Positions 56,301 through 63,031 of a DNA stretch of 64,000 bases are shown here, one piece after another. Under the pieces are notes generated by a model. The model made no database searches. It had not been told where the DNA came from and saw nothing but the letters and a program-made list of their open reading frames with translations. A program made the position numbers and the translations under genes. Source of the DNA: Ctena decussata. Taxonomy: Eukaryota > Mollusca > Bivalvia > Lucinida > Lucinidae. The stretch covers positions 10,869,841 to 10,933,840 of the forward strand of contig OZ022506.1 of the NCBI GenBank assembly GCA_963989385.1. The letters are read 5' to 3'. The number at the start of each line of letters is the position of its first letter. The first letter of the stretch is position 1.

Positions 56301-59300
56301 TTGCATGCAGAATGAAACTGACAGCCACTGAAGTGCACGAGGTGTCACTGTAGATTTCTGGTAAAGTGCCAGTCATGGAAAATAGATGCACAAGATGAAA
56401 TCAACACATGTCAGAACTATGAATAGAAAATTAGCTTGAAGTTTATGTAATAGTGTCAACAAGAAGTTACCATATCTAATGAATATTCTGTTTAAAATAT
56501 AATGGGTGACAAATAAGTAATCAATGATAGGGTTCAGGCCTTGACAAGGAAATCTCAGGTTCATTTTTAAATTATCTTTTATGCTTGGCAAGCCTCACGT
56601 AGGATTAAATATCTGAAAACTAACCTGAGATTTCCTTGTCAAGGCCTCAAATCCATCATACATTCTATCCTATCAATCTCAGTTACTGTGTGGGTCTACC
56701 AGTGTGTAAGTCCTAAAAATATCTTGTAAACCTAAAGCGGTGGTGGTGTACTACACATGGTGCTAAACTACCAATTTAGAGGTCACAGGTTTGATCCCTC
56801 AATACTATGGTCTTTCAGATGAGACTTTAAATGAAGGTCCCATCTCCAAATGACCTATGTGTTGGTGGGACTTTAAACTAGAGCTCACATAAACTTGTAA
56901 ACCAGTCTTTTCCTTCAATGTGCTAAAATGTAGTTAACCACCTACTGCTGTAATGCCCATTGTCCTGCATTATGTCTACTGCATGAAACTAGTAGAGTTT
57001 GTAATCAAGAATGTCAAAATTTAGGTATGGGCGTAAAAGTAAGAGGTAATTGTATGTGGTTAACATTACATTTCTTGCATTGGAGAATTTACAAGCTGCA
57101 GTAGGTGTTTTGAACAATTTTCTATTTTGAAAACTAAGTTTTTGATTAAAGAAATGAATAGCTTCATAGCCTGAGTCAGGCCGCTCTATTCCAGCTGTTA
57201 ACACCCAGAAACCCTAAACACAGCAGAAGCTTGACAGGTACAACTAGCAGTAGCTGCATGTTAGTGACAACAGAAGAGTCTGCATTGAATATTACAGTCA
57301 CTGAAACAGCCAATCAGGGCAAAATAAGACATCTCAGCTTGCCTGACACTTCTATGCCACAAGAGACCTAAAAGACGTGGCATAGTTGAACTACCATCAA
57401 ATGAGATGGCATCTGGTCTATTTGCATTGCTTGCCCTTATTGCAAGCAACAGTATGTTGATACGACACAATGTGAATCCAGGTACAGGATGACAGAACAC
57501 ACTCCAAACACTCGGGTACAAAGAGACAACCCTGTCTTTATACACTTTAACTACTTTGTCTTTCAGCAGAATACATGCTTTTTCATATCATACACATTCT
57601 CCCATCTGACACTGTAACTGACCTATCCAAATCCAAGGGTTGTGAGCGCAAAAGGTACTGGATATAACAGCTTTATATGAGCTGCGACACGACAAAACCA
57701 ACAATGTGGTTGTGCGCCCAGCGCAGACTCAGATCAGCCAGGGCATCCGCCCAGTCTGATCAGAGTCTTTGCTGTCCGCATGGAGGTAGCTTAGACCCTT
57801 AGCTACCCTTTGAGCACTTAACAATGAGCCTGACCACACTGGGCAAATGTCCAGGCTGATCTGAGTCTGCGCTGGGCGCACAACCACGTTGTTGGTTTTG
57901 TCCTGTCGCGGCTCATATGTTAAAACCTTTGAGTCAATGCGTTTGGTTTGATGATTGCATTACAGTTATCGTACATAGAGGATCTTACATGAGTGCTCAT
58001 GTATTACTGAATTTATTAAACGAGTTGGGGAAAAAGATAAGATGCGAGGCTATGCCGAGCATCTTATCGTTTTCCCCAACGAGTTTAATAAATTCAATAA
58101 TACATGAGCACGAATGCAAGATTCTATTTATCATATGACACTAAAATCGCATTTTATTAGCAAAATTTGAACTAAAACGTCACGATTTTGCCATTAGAAA
58201 ACGCGACGTTTTAATGGACGTCAACGTATAACGTTACGACGTAATTTGCATATTTAATCCACTAGTGGATTATCGTTTTTAAAGCATGGCTTTATTACAC
58301 TCTCAGATGCGACGTCATAGGATAAACTTTTTTATTAGCAATAATAATTCTATTTGCTTTTACCATTGCAACCATCACTTATAACCATTCCCCCACATCC
58401 CGACCAAAGGATAAAAGGTGGGGTGGGGAAGGAGTTGTTGTTGTTCTACCTGACTGAAACATTATATGAGCCGCGGGCATGACAAAACCATCAAAGTGGC
58501 ATGTGCACCAAGCAAAGACTCAGATCAGCCTGGGCATCTGCCCAGTCTGACCAGTGTCTTTGCTGTGCACTGAAAGGGTAGCTAAGGGTCTAAGCTTGCT
58601 CCATAGGGACAACAAAGACTCTGATCAGACTGGACAGATGCCCAGGCTGACCTGAGTCTGTGCTGGGCGCACATGCCACTATATTGGTTTATTCATGTCA
58701 CCGCTCATATTACCATGAAGAACTTTGAGAAGAACTTGAGCACCCTGGCTCTCCTGTCTGTAGGATATTCCTCCGCTTGCTGCGACAGTTCTTTAGATTC
58801 TCTACCAGTCAATAGTGGGGGTGCCCCAGGTACCATTGCCTTCTCTGTTATATAAAAGACAATCAGTATTTATCAGCTTGAGAATAGTTTTCTCAGGAGC
58901 AATGGAACATTAATCATGAGTTTACGAATATCTCCTGATAGTCTTGAGGTACTAATATTGGATACAACATGTTGCTAAACTATATCCAAAGTTATTGGAG
59001 ATACAACATGTTGCTAAACTACATGTATATTCAAAGTTATTGGATACAACATGTTGCTAAACTATATCCAAAGTTATTGGATACATCATGTTGCTAAACT
59101 ATATTCAAAGTTATTGGATACAACATGTTGCTAAACTATATCCAAAGTTATTGGACACAACATGTTGCTAAACTATATTCAAAGTTATTGGATACAACAT
59201 GTTGCTAAACTATATTCAAAGTTATTGGATACAACATGTTGCTAAACTATATCCAAAGTTATTGGATACAACATGTTGCTAAACTATATTCAAAGTTATT

Positions 59301-61029
59301 GGATACAACATGTTGCTAAACTATATCCAAAGTTATTGGATACAACATGTTGCTAAACTATATTCAAAGTTATTGGATACAACATGTTGCTAAACTATAT
59401 CCAAAGTTATTGGATACAACATGTTGCTAAACTATATTCAAAGTTATTGGATACAACATGTTGCTAAACTATATCCAAAGTTATTGGAGATACAACATGT
59501 TGCTAAACTACATGTATATTCAAAGTTATTGGATACAACATGTTGCTAAACTATATCCAAAGTTATTGGATACAACATGTTGCTAAACTATATCCAAAGT
59601 TATTGGATACATTATGTTGCTAAACTATATCCAAAGTTGTTATTGGATACAACATGTTGCTAAACTATATCCAAAGTTATTGGATACAACATGTTGCTAA
59701 ACTATATCCAAAGTTATTGGATACAACATGTTGCTAAACTATATCCAAAGTTATTGGATACAACATGTTGCTAAACTATATTCAAAGTTATTGGATACAA
59801 CATGTTGCTAAACTATATCCAAAGTTATTGGATACAACATGTTGCTAAACTATATTCAAAGTTATTGGATACAACATGTTGCTAAACTATATCCAAAGTT
59901 ATTGGAGATACAACATGTTGCTAAACTACATGTATATTCAAAGTTATTGGATACAACATGTTGCTAAACTATATCCAAAGTTATTGGATACAACATGTTG
60001 CTAAACTATATCCAAAGTTATTGGATACATTATGTTGCTAAACTATAACCAAAGTTGTTATTGGATACAACATGTTGCTAAACTATATCCAAAGTTATTG
60101 GATACAACATGTTGCTAAACTATATCCAAAGTTATTGGATACAACATGTTGCTAAACTATATCCAAAGTTATTGGATACAACATGTTGCTAAACTATATC
60201 CAAAGTTATTGGATACAACATGTTGCTAAACTATATCCAAAGTTATTGGATACAACATGTTGCTAAACTATATCCAAAGTAGCTTCTTATATCATTCACT
60301 CAAAATGAAAGCACAAATTATATGAACATAAATTATCTAGTCATTCTTTGTATCTACTTTGACTTGACACCTAAATTTAAGAAGAATCTAGTCATTCTTT
60401 GTATCTACATGTACTTTGACTTGACACCTAAATTTTAGAAGAGAAAAATTCTAAGTAATGAAACAGACAGGCCAGAGCAAATGCCAAACAGTGCAGTCCA
60501 AGTTTAGACTGCTCAGCGGTCTGATTAGGGTTTATACTGTGTTTCCATCTTAGAATTTCTAGGATACTTTATCCAGAATTCCACAGAACTCTGTCTAGCC
60601 TGTCTGCCCACATATACAGTAACAAAACTACAGCTAAACCAGGCCAAGAGGATATAAAACTTGAGTACATTCTCAAGCTCAAAATAAAGCACACTGATTG
60701 GCTGCTTCCGAGCATGTGCTCGGAAGCAGCCAATAAGTGTGCTTTGTTTTGAGTTTGAGATTATTCTCAAGTTTTATAACCTCGAAACCAGAACTCTCAA
60801 CAAAAGTATTTTCCTTGCTTCCAGAAAAACAGTATCTGTGTCCAACTCTCTGCCAGTCCCAGGTAGTTAAAAACCATACCTGTAGTTCCTAGTATTTCTG
60901 TCCAGGGCTTTCCTGCCAAAATGTTCATTTCTACTGGCTGTATCAGTGATGTCAGTGACCACAGCCTCAATGTTGAGTCTCGTGAGCTGGACGCCAAGAT
61001 AAAGGGTCTGGAAGGGTGACAGGTCAAAC
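34040..61029 (-). CDS. WDR17: WDR17 (WD repeat-containing protein 17), 3' fifteen exons
   Basis: Exons in transcription order: 61029-60880, 58844-58714, 56074-55949, 55304-55149, 54209-54145, 46955-46728, 45017-44918, 44118-43982, 43020-42909, 41251-41110, 40260-40167, 38797-38696, 37180-37079, 35636-35459, 34159-34040. All have GT-AG borders and compatible phases, giving 647 codons including TGA. The first encodes the end of the WD40 propeller (SRDSTLRLWSL); the rest encodes the long alpha-solenoid-like C-terminal half, with blocks such as GIMHVKHLIKF, IQRYCEMMVELGQ, GHELELAV, EINDLH, LPSHSDVHISCLTG, and the end LMWARVNPFSPSGTG..NPF. These follow human WDR17 in order as I remember it. Function is poorly known; the propeller-plus-solenoid layout recalls coat and IFT-type proteins (inference). 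The N-terminal propeller exons lie beyond 64000. Confidence 0.94.
34275..34484. mobile_element. TACAGTCAACTCC pogo/mariner-like MITE in WDR17 last intron
   Basis: Ends TACAGTCAACTCCCGATATC and GATATCCAAAGTTGACTGTA, with internal GATATCTCAAAGTAAA / TTTACTTTGAGATATC stem. TIR style and TA border suit Tc1/mariner-pogo. Starts 116 bases before the last exon on the genomic map. Confidence 0.65.
35107..35290. repeat. TTCAGCTATAA hairpin repeat, copy 3
   Basis: Contains AGACAGATCTAGATCTTTGG twice with inverted partners (TATAGATCTGTCT), framed by TTCAGCTATAAAATGGGTTT. Three-armed stem possible. In the last WDR17 intron. Confidence 0.6.
35459..35636 (-). CDS. WDR17: WDR17 exon w14
   Basis: 178 nt. 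Encodes AEYKPIYTELLRKAGTESSP and the hallmark SHLPSHSDVHISCLTGERVQ. Two GT sites lie close together; the one after CAG (GTCAGT) keeps phase 0 with the last exon and fits the human LKIQ/G junction. Confidence 0.93.
35735..36625 (+). pseudogene. LINE 3' fragment: PHD-like finger plus reverse transcriptase C-terminus
   Basis: One frame from 35756 to 36577 with a single internal TAG at 36254-36256. It has a C4HC3-like cysteine pattern (PCGVCQTG..FCGGCKCWVHKKC..FRCARC), then EVVPEFCYLGDMLSAGGGCE and TSRMRWFGHVE..KRPGRPRKAW, the usual C-terminal end of jockey/RTE-like endonuclease-RT ORFs. Ends in an ATGATGATAATA simple tail. The RT core is missing (5' truncation). Antisense to WDR17, in the intron between w13 and w14. 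Confidence 0.8.
36855..36960. repeat. GTAGACCC-type hairpin repeat
   Basis: Stem AATCAGACTGCTCCTGAAGA / GAGCAGTCTGATTAGAGTCTAC in the w13 to w14 intron. Confidence 0.55.
37079..37180 (-). CDS. WDR17: WDR17 exon w13
   Basis: 102 nt. Encodes LLLQQDGSVDIGISESQIQS and TTWVAAHAGLP. Less conserved, but phase and position fit between w12 and w14. Acceptor tttgtag, donor GTAAGT. Confidence 0.85.
37339..37575. mobile_element. CTCATAT foldback MITE family, copy
   Basis: Left ATGAGCCTCAACGTAACAAA, right TTGTTGTGTTTTGACTCATA, with CAACAAAGCAACATGTG and TTAGCTACCCTTTAAGTG inside. In the intron before exon w13. Confidence 0.65.
37585..38089 (-). pseudogene. LINE 3' fragment, second family
   Basis: On the - strand one frame reads KQKLRWFGHVSMSSGLAKTI, then RRRGRQKKRWEDNIKEWTGM and SSVVPQRPCKVMG, the C-terminus of a jockey/RTE-like RT ORF. 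At least two internal stops (after MRCY, and TAG for a Trp after NRTR). Same strand as WDR17, in the intron between w12 and w13. Distinct from the copy at 35735-36625. Confidence 0.75.
38275..38545. repeat. Dispersed 'gggtcaactcttaaaagg' repeat
   Basis: Contains GATCTTCTCTTAAAGGAAAG and GAGGTCAACTCTTAAAGGAA. In the intron between w12 and w13. Confidence 0.45.
38696..38797 (-). CDS. WDR17: WDR17 exon w12
   Basis: 102 nt. Encodes LLLTLSAYVGALVAIRRGYN then SIVPALFNHA, matching LILCGYIGALLAIRRQYQSIVPALYEY. Acceptor cttgcag, donor GTACAT. Confidence 0.94.
39000..39925 (+). repeat. Diverged tandem units of about 190-230 bp (TE interior)
   Basis: Four to five units with phrases TTATGGCTCAATTTG, CAAGGGCACTAACTCA and TTCATGAAATTTGGTTTGGT, followed by GACAGACAGAAGGACAGACA. 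Same style as the array at 50560-51560. No coding potential. Confidence 0.5.
40167..40260 (-). CDS. WDR17: WDR17 exon w11
   Basis: 94 nt. Encodes TSTWTCDDVFEMLQLLSCMH, aligned with SSDWTLDTIYPVLDLLSYI. Acceptor ccttgcag, donor GTAAAC. Confidence 0.88.
40497..40664. mobile_element. CAGGGGCGGATCC hAT-like MITE, 5-bp duplication
   Basis: Ends CAGGGGCGGATCCAGGA and CTGGATCCGCCACTG; TAGGT directly repeated at 40492-40496 and 40665-40669. Inserted into a 'gggtcaactcttaaaagg' repeat (40395-40790), which it splits. Confidence 0.8.
41110..41251 (-). CDS. WDR17: WDR17 exon w10
   Basis: 142 nt. Encodes AGFPSLDGCEHEAEKLRTLV, then CFECVKYYLLSNTPGVGLDL, matching FETVKYYLLSQEPEKALPI. Acceptor gttacag, donor GTAAGT. 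Confidence 0.93.
41385..41545 (+). repeat. Short 3'-end copy of the Penelope-like element
   Basis: Matches the tail of the element at 53870-54020: GCTGAGTTGCCACC.TTTGGGAA, AGCTGCTGACTCGGC, GTAATTTATTGTTTG and GTCAGTTCCTG. Another is at about 42095-42240. Both are 5' truncated. Confidence 0.5.
41985..42050. repeat. GTAGACCC hairpin repeat
   Basis: Almost perfect stem: GTAGACCCCGATCAAACTGC / GCAGTTTGATCTGGGTCTAC with a CTCCTTCAGGA(G) loop region. Confidence 0.7.
42095..42245 (+). repeat. Second 3'-end copy of the Penelope-like element
   Basis: Shares AAGAGCTGACCTC.TGGCTTTTCACTTG, TTTGGTGTTAAGGGCAGAGT and TTGGTTCCTGATCACCG with the tails at 41385 and 53870. Diverged. Confidence 0.4.
42264..42475. 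mobile_element. CTCATAT foldback MITE family, copy
   Basis: Left ATAAGCCCGCAGCAAGACAA, right TTTTGTCATGTTGCGGCTCA, both arms present with GACTCTGATCAGACTGGGAA. Intron between w9 and w10. Confidence 0.7.
42909..43020 (-). CDS. WDR17: WDR17 exon w9
   Basis: 112 nt. Encodes ELAVDLLLQVPNNNLLLAKC and NANEINDLHQR, matching NLAADLLLMIPDNELHLIK..EEINDLHDK. Donor GTGGGT, acceptor attttcag. Confidence 0.93.
43128..43329. mobile_element. 202-bp MITE family, copy 5
   Basis: Ends CAGAGCTCCAGATAAG and CTTATCTGGAGCACTG; TCTATC repeated at 43122-43127 and 43330-43335. Palindromic core AACCGTCTCGGCGAGACGGTT-like. Lies 108 bases upstream (transcript sense) of WDR17 exon w9. Confidence 0.82.
43982..44118 (-). 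CDS. WDR17: WDR17 exon w8
   Basis: 137 nt. Encodes ARLIQGHELELAVAMGKVLG and MLSRRCEHLQK, matching the LIRGNELELAVCVGTVLG block. Donor GTAGAC. A 35-base poly-G tract lies about 190 bases before the acceptor on the genomic + strand. Confidence 0.94.
44309..44343 (+). repeat. 35-base poly-G tract
   Basis: Unbroken G run followed by CGGGAGTTGGGGGGGAGGG. The WDR17 transcript carries it as poly-C; the genomic + strand can form G-quadruplexes. Length may be a sequencing estimate. Confidence 0.85.
44918..45017 (-). CDS. WDR17: WDR17 exon w7
   Basis: 100 nt. Encodes LLKYAVSELAESHFRNGSPV then LSACCHLTVDDTQ, matching LAACCHLAIDNIE of human. Acceptor tttacag, donor GTTTGT (non-consensus at +3/+4). Confidence 0.92.
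45454..46009. mobile_element. About 560-bp palindrome-bearing element, copy 1
   Basis: Starts with foldback GACAAGGAAATCTCAGG..CCTGAGATTTCCTTGTC (45473-45575) and continues to GAGATAGAAAAATCTCAGAC and TTGTCCAATGGGTGAGAAA. The reverse complement of the whole unit recurs at 56112-56660. Confidence 0.65.
46728..46955 (-). CDS. WDR17: WDR17 exon w6
   Basis: 228 nt, the largest exon here. Encodes YLIQEDSDLAIPFCTAIGES, FISRGQMLDAVLTAQVACEG and a more variable serine/proline tail. The 7.2-kb intron before it holds the 44-bp array and the Penelope-like element. Confidence 0.94.
47095..47165. repeat. GTAGACCC hairpin repeat
   Basis: Stem AAACAGTGTAGACCCAGATC / GATCTGGGTCTGCACTGTTT enclosing AGACTGCTCCTGTGGGAGCA. 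The best-preserved copy in the window. Confidence 0.75.
47422..50272. repeat. 44-bp satellite-like array, about 65 units, WDR17 intron
   Basis: Unit: CAGAATCTACTCTGAGGCCC, then TATTTGCACGTGCAATATGA, then TAGG. Most units differ by one or a few bases, often at the central CACGTG (also CATGTG, CACATG), and by GGTAGG versus GATAGG. Units abut without spacers. Longer blocks repeat as groups, for example 47861-48160 resembles 48481-48640, suggesting multi-unit duplication. Confidence 0.95.
50273..50545. other. Sequence after the 44-bp array
   Basis: Holds a diverged dispersed 'aaagcatacaactattgtgac..cttccc' repeat copy and no supported gene. Confidence 0.35.
50560..51600. repeat. Diverged tandem units of about 180-240 bp ending in GACGGACGG
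   Basis: Units contain ACACATTGCTATAAAGTTTC, AAGGAGTTA and AACCATTGTTATATGCGAC. The unit run ends at GACAGACGGACGGACAGGGC, with TATGCCCGTTT near 50595 and AAACAGGCGTATA at 51590 as possible inverted ends. Non-coding element interior. Confidence 0.5.
51640..54040 (+). pseudogene. Degraded Penelope-like retroelement (reverse transcriptase)
   Basis: RT-like reading with YWLPKLHKKTYKARFIANSS, GIPMGTNCAPLVADLFLF and the catalytic STSRYLDDLLN, then DFYVDLVYKFKKIKG..QFRKII. Breaks: TAA at 52341-52343, a probable one-base deletion near 52845-52850, and TGA at 53309-53311 after which the same frame stays open to 53419. The C-terminal endonuclease that many Penelope-like elements carry is not seen. 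The 3' non-coding tail runs to about 54040 and resembles short copies at 41385 and 42095. Class assigned by motif memory; another RT clade is possible. Confidence 0.7.
54145..54209 (-). CDS. WDR17: WDR17 exon w5
   Basis: 65 nt. Encodes WERALAVAPGVSMEYWRDLA, equivalent to WDKALSIAPGVSVKYWKKLM in human. Acceptor tttgtag, donor GTAATG. Confidence 0.94.
54319..54445. mobile_element. GAGGTTATAAAAC palindromic MITE, copy 1
   Basis: Arms with CTCAAACTCAAAATAAAGCA and GGCTGCTTCCGA round a TGCTCG centre. Copies 2 and 3 flank WDR17 exon w1. Confidence 0.8.
54690..54880. repeat. Dispersed 'gggtcaactcttaaaagg' repeat
   Basis: Contains GCTTCCCTGGACTATGAAAC, CCTTCCAAAATGGAG, AATTCTTTCCTTTAAGAG and AAAGTGTATCCATTCAGCTT. 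Intron between w4 and w5. Confidence 0.5.
55149..55304 (-). CDS. WDR17: WDR17 exon w4
   Basis: 156 nt, 52 codons. Encodes EMAKITKHGGGIGSPTREER, then NIQRYCEMMVELGQ, a strongly conserved WDR17 block with TPR-like helices. Acceptor attttcag, donor GTAATC. Confidence 0.95.
55949..56074 (-). CDS. WDR17: WDR17 exon w3
   Basis: 126 nt, phase 0 on both sides. Encodes VPAGTNNLWELVSVVQGLDD then SKGIMHVKHLIKFYA. Donor GTAAGT, acceptor tctatag. Confidence 0.95.
56112..56660. mobile_element. About 550-bp palindrome-bearing element, copy 2 (inverted)
   Basis: Reverse complement of 45454-46009: begins TTCACCCATTGGACAA, ends with foldback GACAAGGAAATCTCAGG..CCTGAGATTTCCTTGTC. In the intron between w2 and w3, just 38 bases beyond the w3 acceptor. 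Confidence 0.65.
56735..56910 (+). mobile_element. tRNA-derived SINE candidate
   Basis: A B-box-like CAGGTTTGATCCC at 56786 follows a weak A-box region, then TCTTTCAGATGAGACTTTAA and AAGGTCCCATCTCC, a phrase common in metazoan SINE bodies. No clear tail or duplication. Confidence 0.4.
57676..57917. mobile_element. CTCATAT foldback MITE family, copy
   Basis: Left TATGAGCTGCGACACGACAA, right TTTTGTCCTGTCGCGGCTCA; long arms nearly complementary. One of the best copies. Confidence 0.8.
57993..58112. mobile_element. Palindromic MITE, GTGCTCATGTATTA ends
   Basis: Near-perfect 120-bp palindrome: ATTTATTAAACGAGTTGGGG and complement, centre GCGAGGCTATGCCGAGC at about 58052. Confidence 0.75.
58465..58712. 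mobile_element. CTCATAT foldback MITE touching WDR17 exon w2 donor
   Basis: Left TATATGAGCCGCGGGCATGA, right ATTCATGTCACCGCTCATAT. The right terminus overlaps the exon w2 5' splice site (GTAATATGAG on the - strand). Confidence 0.75.
58714..58844 (-). CDS. WDR17: WDR17 exon w2
   Basis: 131 nt. Encodes EKAMVPGAPPLLTGRESKEL..RVLKFFSKFFM, matching the EPGTPPLLCGK..LRWFSECLS segment of the human protein. Donor GTAATA; its last bases are already the end of a MITE. Confidence 0.9.
58957..60280. repeat. 37-bp tandem array, about 36 units, with higher-order pattern
   Basis: Unit ATTGGATACAACATGTTGCT then AAACTATATCCAAAGTT, alternating ATATCC and ATATTC forms. Variant units with GAGATACAAC..ACATGTATATTC at about 58998, 59487 and 59905, and GTTGTTATTGG at about 59637 and 60055, recur about 418 bp apart. 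In the intron between w1 and w2. Confidence 0.95.
60325..60440. repeat. Two-copy direct repeat of about 55 bp
   Basis: TCTAGTCATTCTTTGTATCT..ACTTTGACTTGACACCTAAA occurs twice, the second copy with an extra ACATGT. Confidence 0.8.
60485..60545. repeat. GTAGACCC-type hairpin, degenerate
   Basis: AACAGTGCAGTCCAAGTTTA and GATTAGGGTTTATACTGTG around CTGCTCAGCGGTCTG. Confidence 0.5.
60648..60783. mobile_element. GAGGTTATAAAAC palindromic MITE, copy 2
   Basis: Palindrome with TTGGCTGCTTCCGAGCATGT / ACATGCTCGGAAGCAGCCAA-type centre. Lies about 97 bases downstream (transcript sense) of exon w1. Confidence 0.85.
60880..61029 (-). CDS. WDR17: WDR17 exon w1 (last WD40 repeat)
   Basis: 150 nt, phase 1 to phase 1. 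Reads TCHPSRPFILASSSRDSTLR then LWSLTSLIQPVEMNILAGK. Acceptor tctacag at 61030, donor GTATGG from 60879. Both sides carry copies of the same palindromic MITE, one only about 24 bases before the acceptor. Confidence 0.94.
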
Positions 61030-61053
61030 CTGTAGAAGAAGAAAACAGGGCTT

Positions 61054-61189
61054 GAGGTTATAAATCTTGAGAATAATCTCAAATTCGAAATAAAGCACAC
61101 TGATTGGCTGCTTCCGAGCATGTGCTCGGAAGCAGCCAATCAGTTTGCTTTATTTTGAGTTTGAGAATGTAGTCAAGTCTTATAACCTC
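61054..61189. mobile_element. GAGGTTATAAAAC palindromic MITE, copy 3
   Basis: Same palindrome as copy 2, ending 24 bases before the exon w1 acceptor, so it likely covers the branch point. Confidence 0.85.
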
Positions 61190-62780
61190 TGTGCCAGATT
61201 TCATAACTCTAGCAGGAGGTAATGCAGGAGGCAACAGTAAATTGTTGGTAATTTACTGAAATTCTCTATAAAAATGTGTATAAATTTTTTCCGAAGCTGC
61301 TTCAGCAAAGTTTAATGAGGATTGCAACACACATTTTATGGTGCTGTTTACATTTTACATGTAGTAGTATATTAATGCTCATGATTTTCATGCTTGGTTA
61401 GTTTGTATAAAAATTAGATGCCCATAAATATAAAGTATTAACATAGAATAATAGTCGGGGAAATGATCCCAATTTTGAGGCGAAAAATTGGCCCATCCTT
61501 CGAAAGAAATTTGTTGACTGATTTGTAAGCAGGAAATACTGAAGTATATGATTCCGGGTGTTGTCGCTCTCCAAAGTGGTGCCAAAGTGAATTTTTGGGG
61601 CAAAATATTTAATTTATGAATAAAATCGTGGATTTCTGGAATTTCTATGGAAACTCCATAAAATTTATTAAAACTCTTCGAAATGTGAATGATACTTATG
61701 CGTAACATACCTTTGATATAAGTTTATACGCGAAATAATATAGAAATTTGCCGTTACTATGGTTACAGAATAAGAATTTATGGGGCTAAAATGCATTTTT
61801 GGGGGCTTTTTTTATGAAAGGGGGTCATTTCTTCACAAGTATTTTATTTAAAACAGATAATTTCGTCATAGTATATCATTTGTAGTGTTTATTATGATCA
61901 TTTAAACTGAAATAGTACGCTTACGAAAGTTATAATTAAAAATGCTTGTTTTATCGAAAAATTATTTGTACCGTATATACGTACCTAGAGTAGTATTTTA
62001 AGTCGATTGTCGGCTGTTTGAGTTTAATAGAGAACCCATCGCTACAAATAAATCTGATTTCTAACAGGACAAATGGAAGGTTATGCTTAAGGATGAAGAA
62101 CAGTACCAAAGTCAATTTTTCGGTGAAAAGGGGGCGGAGGGTAGGGGTGGCGCGAGGGGGAGGAGAAGGGCGTGTGGGGCCGGGGATGGGGTGGGGGTAT
62201 AAGATTTACAAGTTAAACAAAATGGCTGATTGCTGTTAAATCTGTCTTAAATTAAGAAAGTCATTTGCATGGTATGGCTGATGTGTACATACGTTGTACG
62301 CATGTCAAAAATATCTTTTTTGTTAAAAATAGATTGTTTTATAATATTTTAAAAGAGATATCACAAGTACTTTATGATTAATGTCGAAACAATTTGACTT
62401 AGAAAAAACCGAACTAGTAAATACTGCTCGTATCATTTTTGCCATAATAAAAAGGGAACAAACATGCAAAGTTTACATAGAAATACTTCTTGTGTCTTAA
62501 TTTAATATCTATTCCAGTTTAAAAGCATTTAGCATGTTTATTTCTGTAGTCATTCTTCTTGATTTGTAGTCAAATACGTTACTTAACGGAAACATGTGAA
62601 AGAAATTGTCTATAAGCTGAAAGAAGAGTAGAAATGTGCTTAAACGCGTGAATTTATTTTTGTATGCCATAACTTCTAATATTTAACAATGCATGTTTAT
62701 CTCCAACAAAATTTTAAACATTTACAGCTTCACGTGAAACCTTTTGTTTTAAAGAATTAACATTTAACACTGTTTGTTGT
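61190..62780. other. Probable WDR17 intron, no exon found
   Basis: AT-rich. Contains a G-rich stretch at about 62126-62200 (many GGG runs, + strand). I searched the - strand by eye for WD40-type exons and saw none. Confidence 0.4.
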
Positions 62781-62786
62781 CTTTAG

Positions 62787-63031
62787 ATTTTTATCTAAAA
62801 CCGTTGCACTCTACAATTAATGTGCAAGATTGCATCTGTAATGATTCTTTCTACTTGGATTATCAAACGGATAATCTAAACTTTAATATTTGCAAAGGTT
62901 TTTTTTTGTTGAGCTCAAATGACTGGCTCAGTGACGGTACCGTAACGTATTTTACAGCATCAGACGTAAAACATCGAAATAACAAGTCGGAAGAAGAAAA
63001 TCTTAAAAATATTAAAGCAATGTTAAACTGA
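62787..63031 (+). other. Unidentified open stretch, possible terminal exon
   Basis: After an acceptor-like gttgtctttag (ending 62786) the frame reads DFYLKPLHSTINVQDCICND..DWLSDGTVTYFTASDVKHRN to TGA at 63029-63031. Composition is protein-like, not repeat-like. Nothing recognised upstream; no family assigned. It would be antisense inside WDR17. Confidence 0.25.

Noticed and set aside
57261..57545. 94-codon - strand open frame as an extra WDR17 exon
   Set aside because: The WDR17 phases join w2 to w3 without it, and its sequence does not resemble the family.
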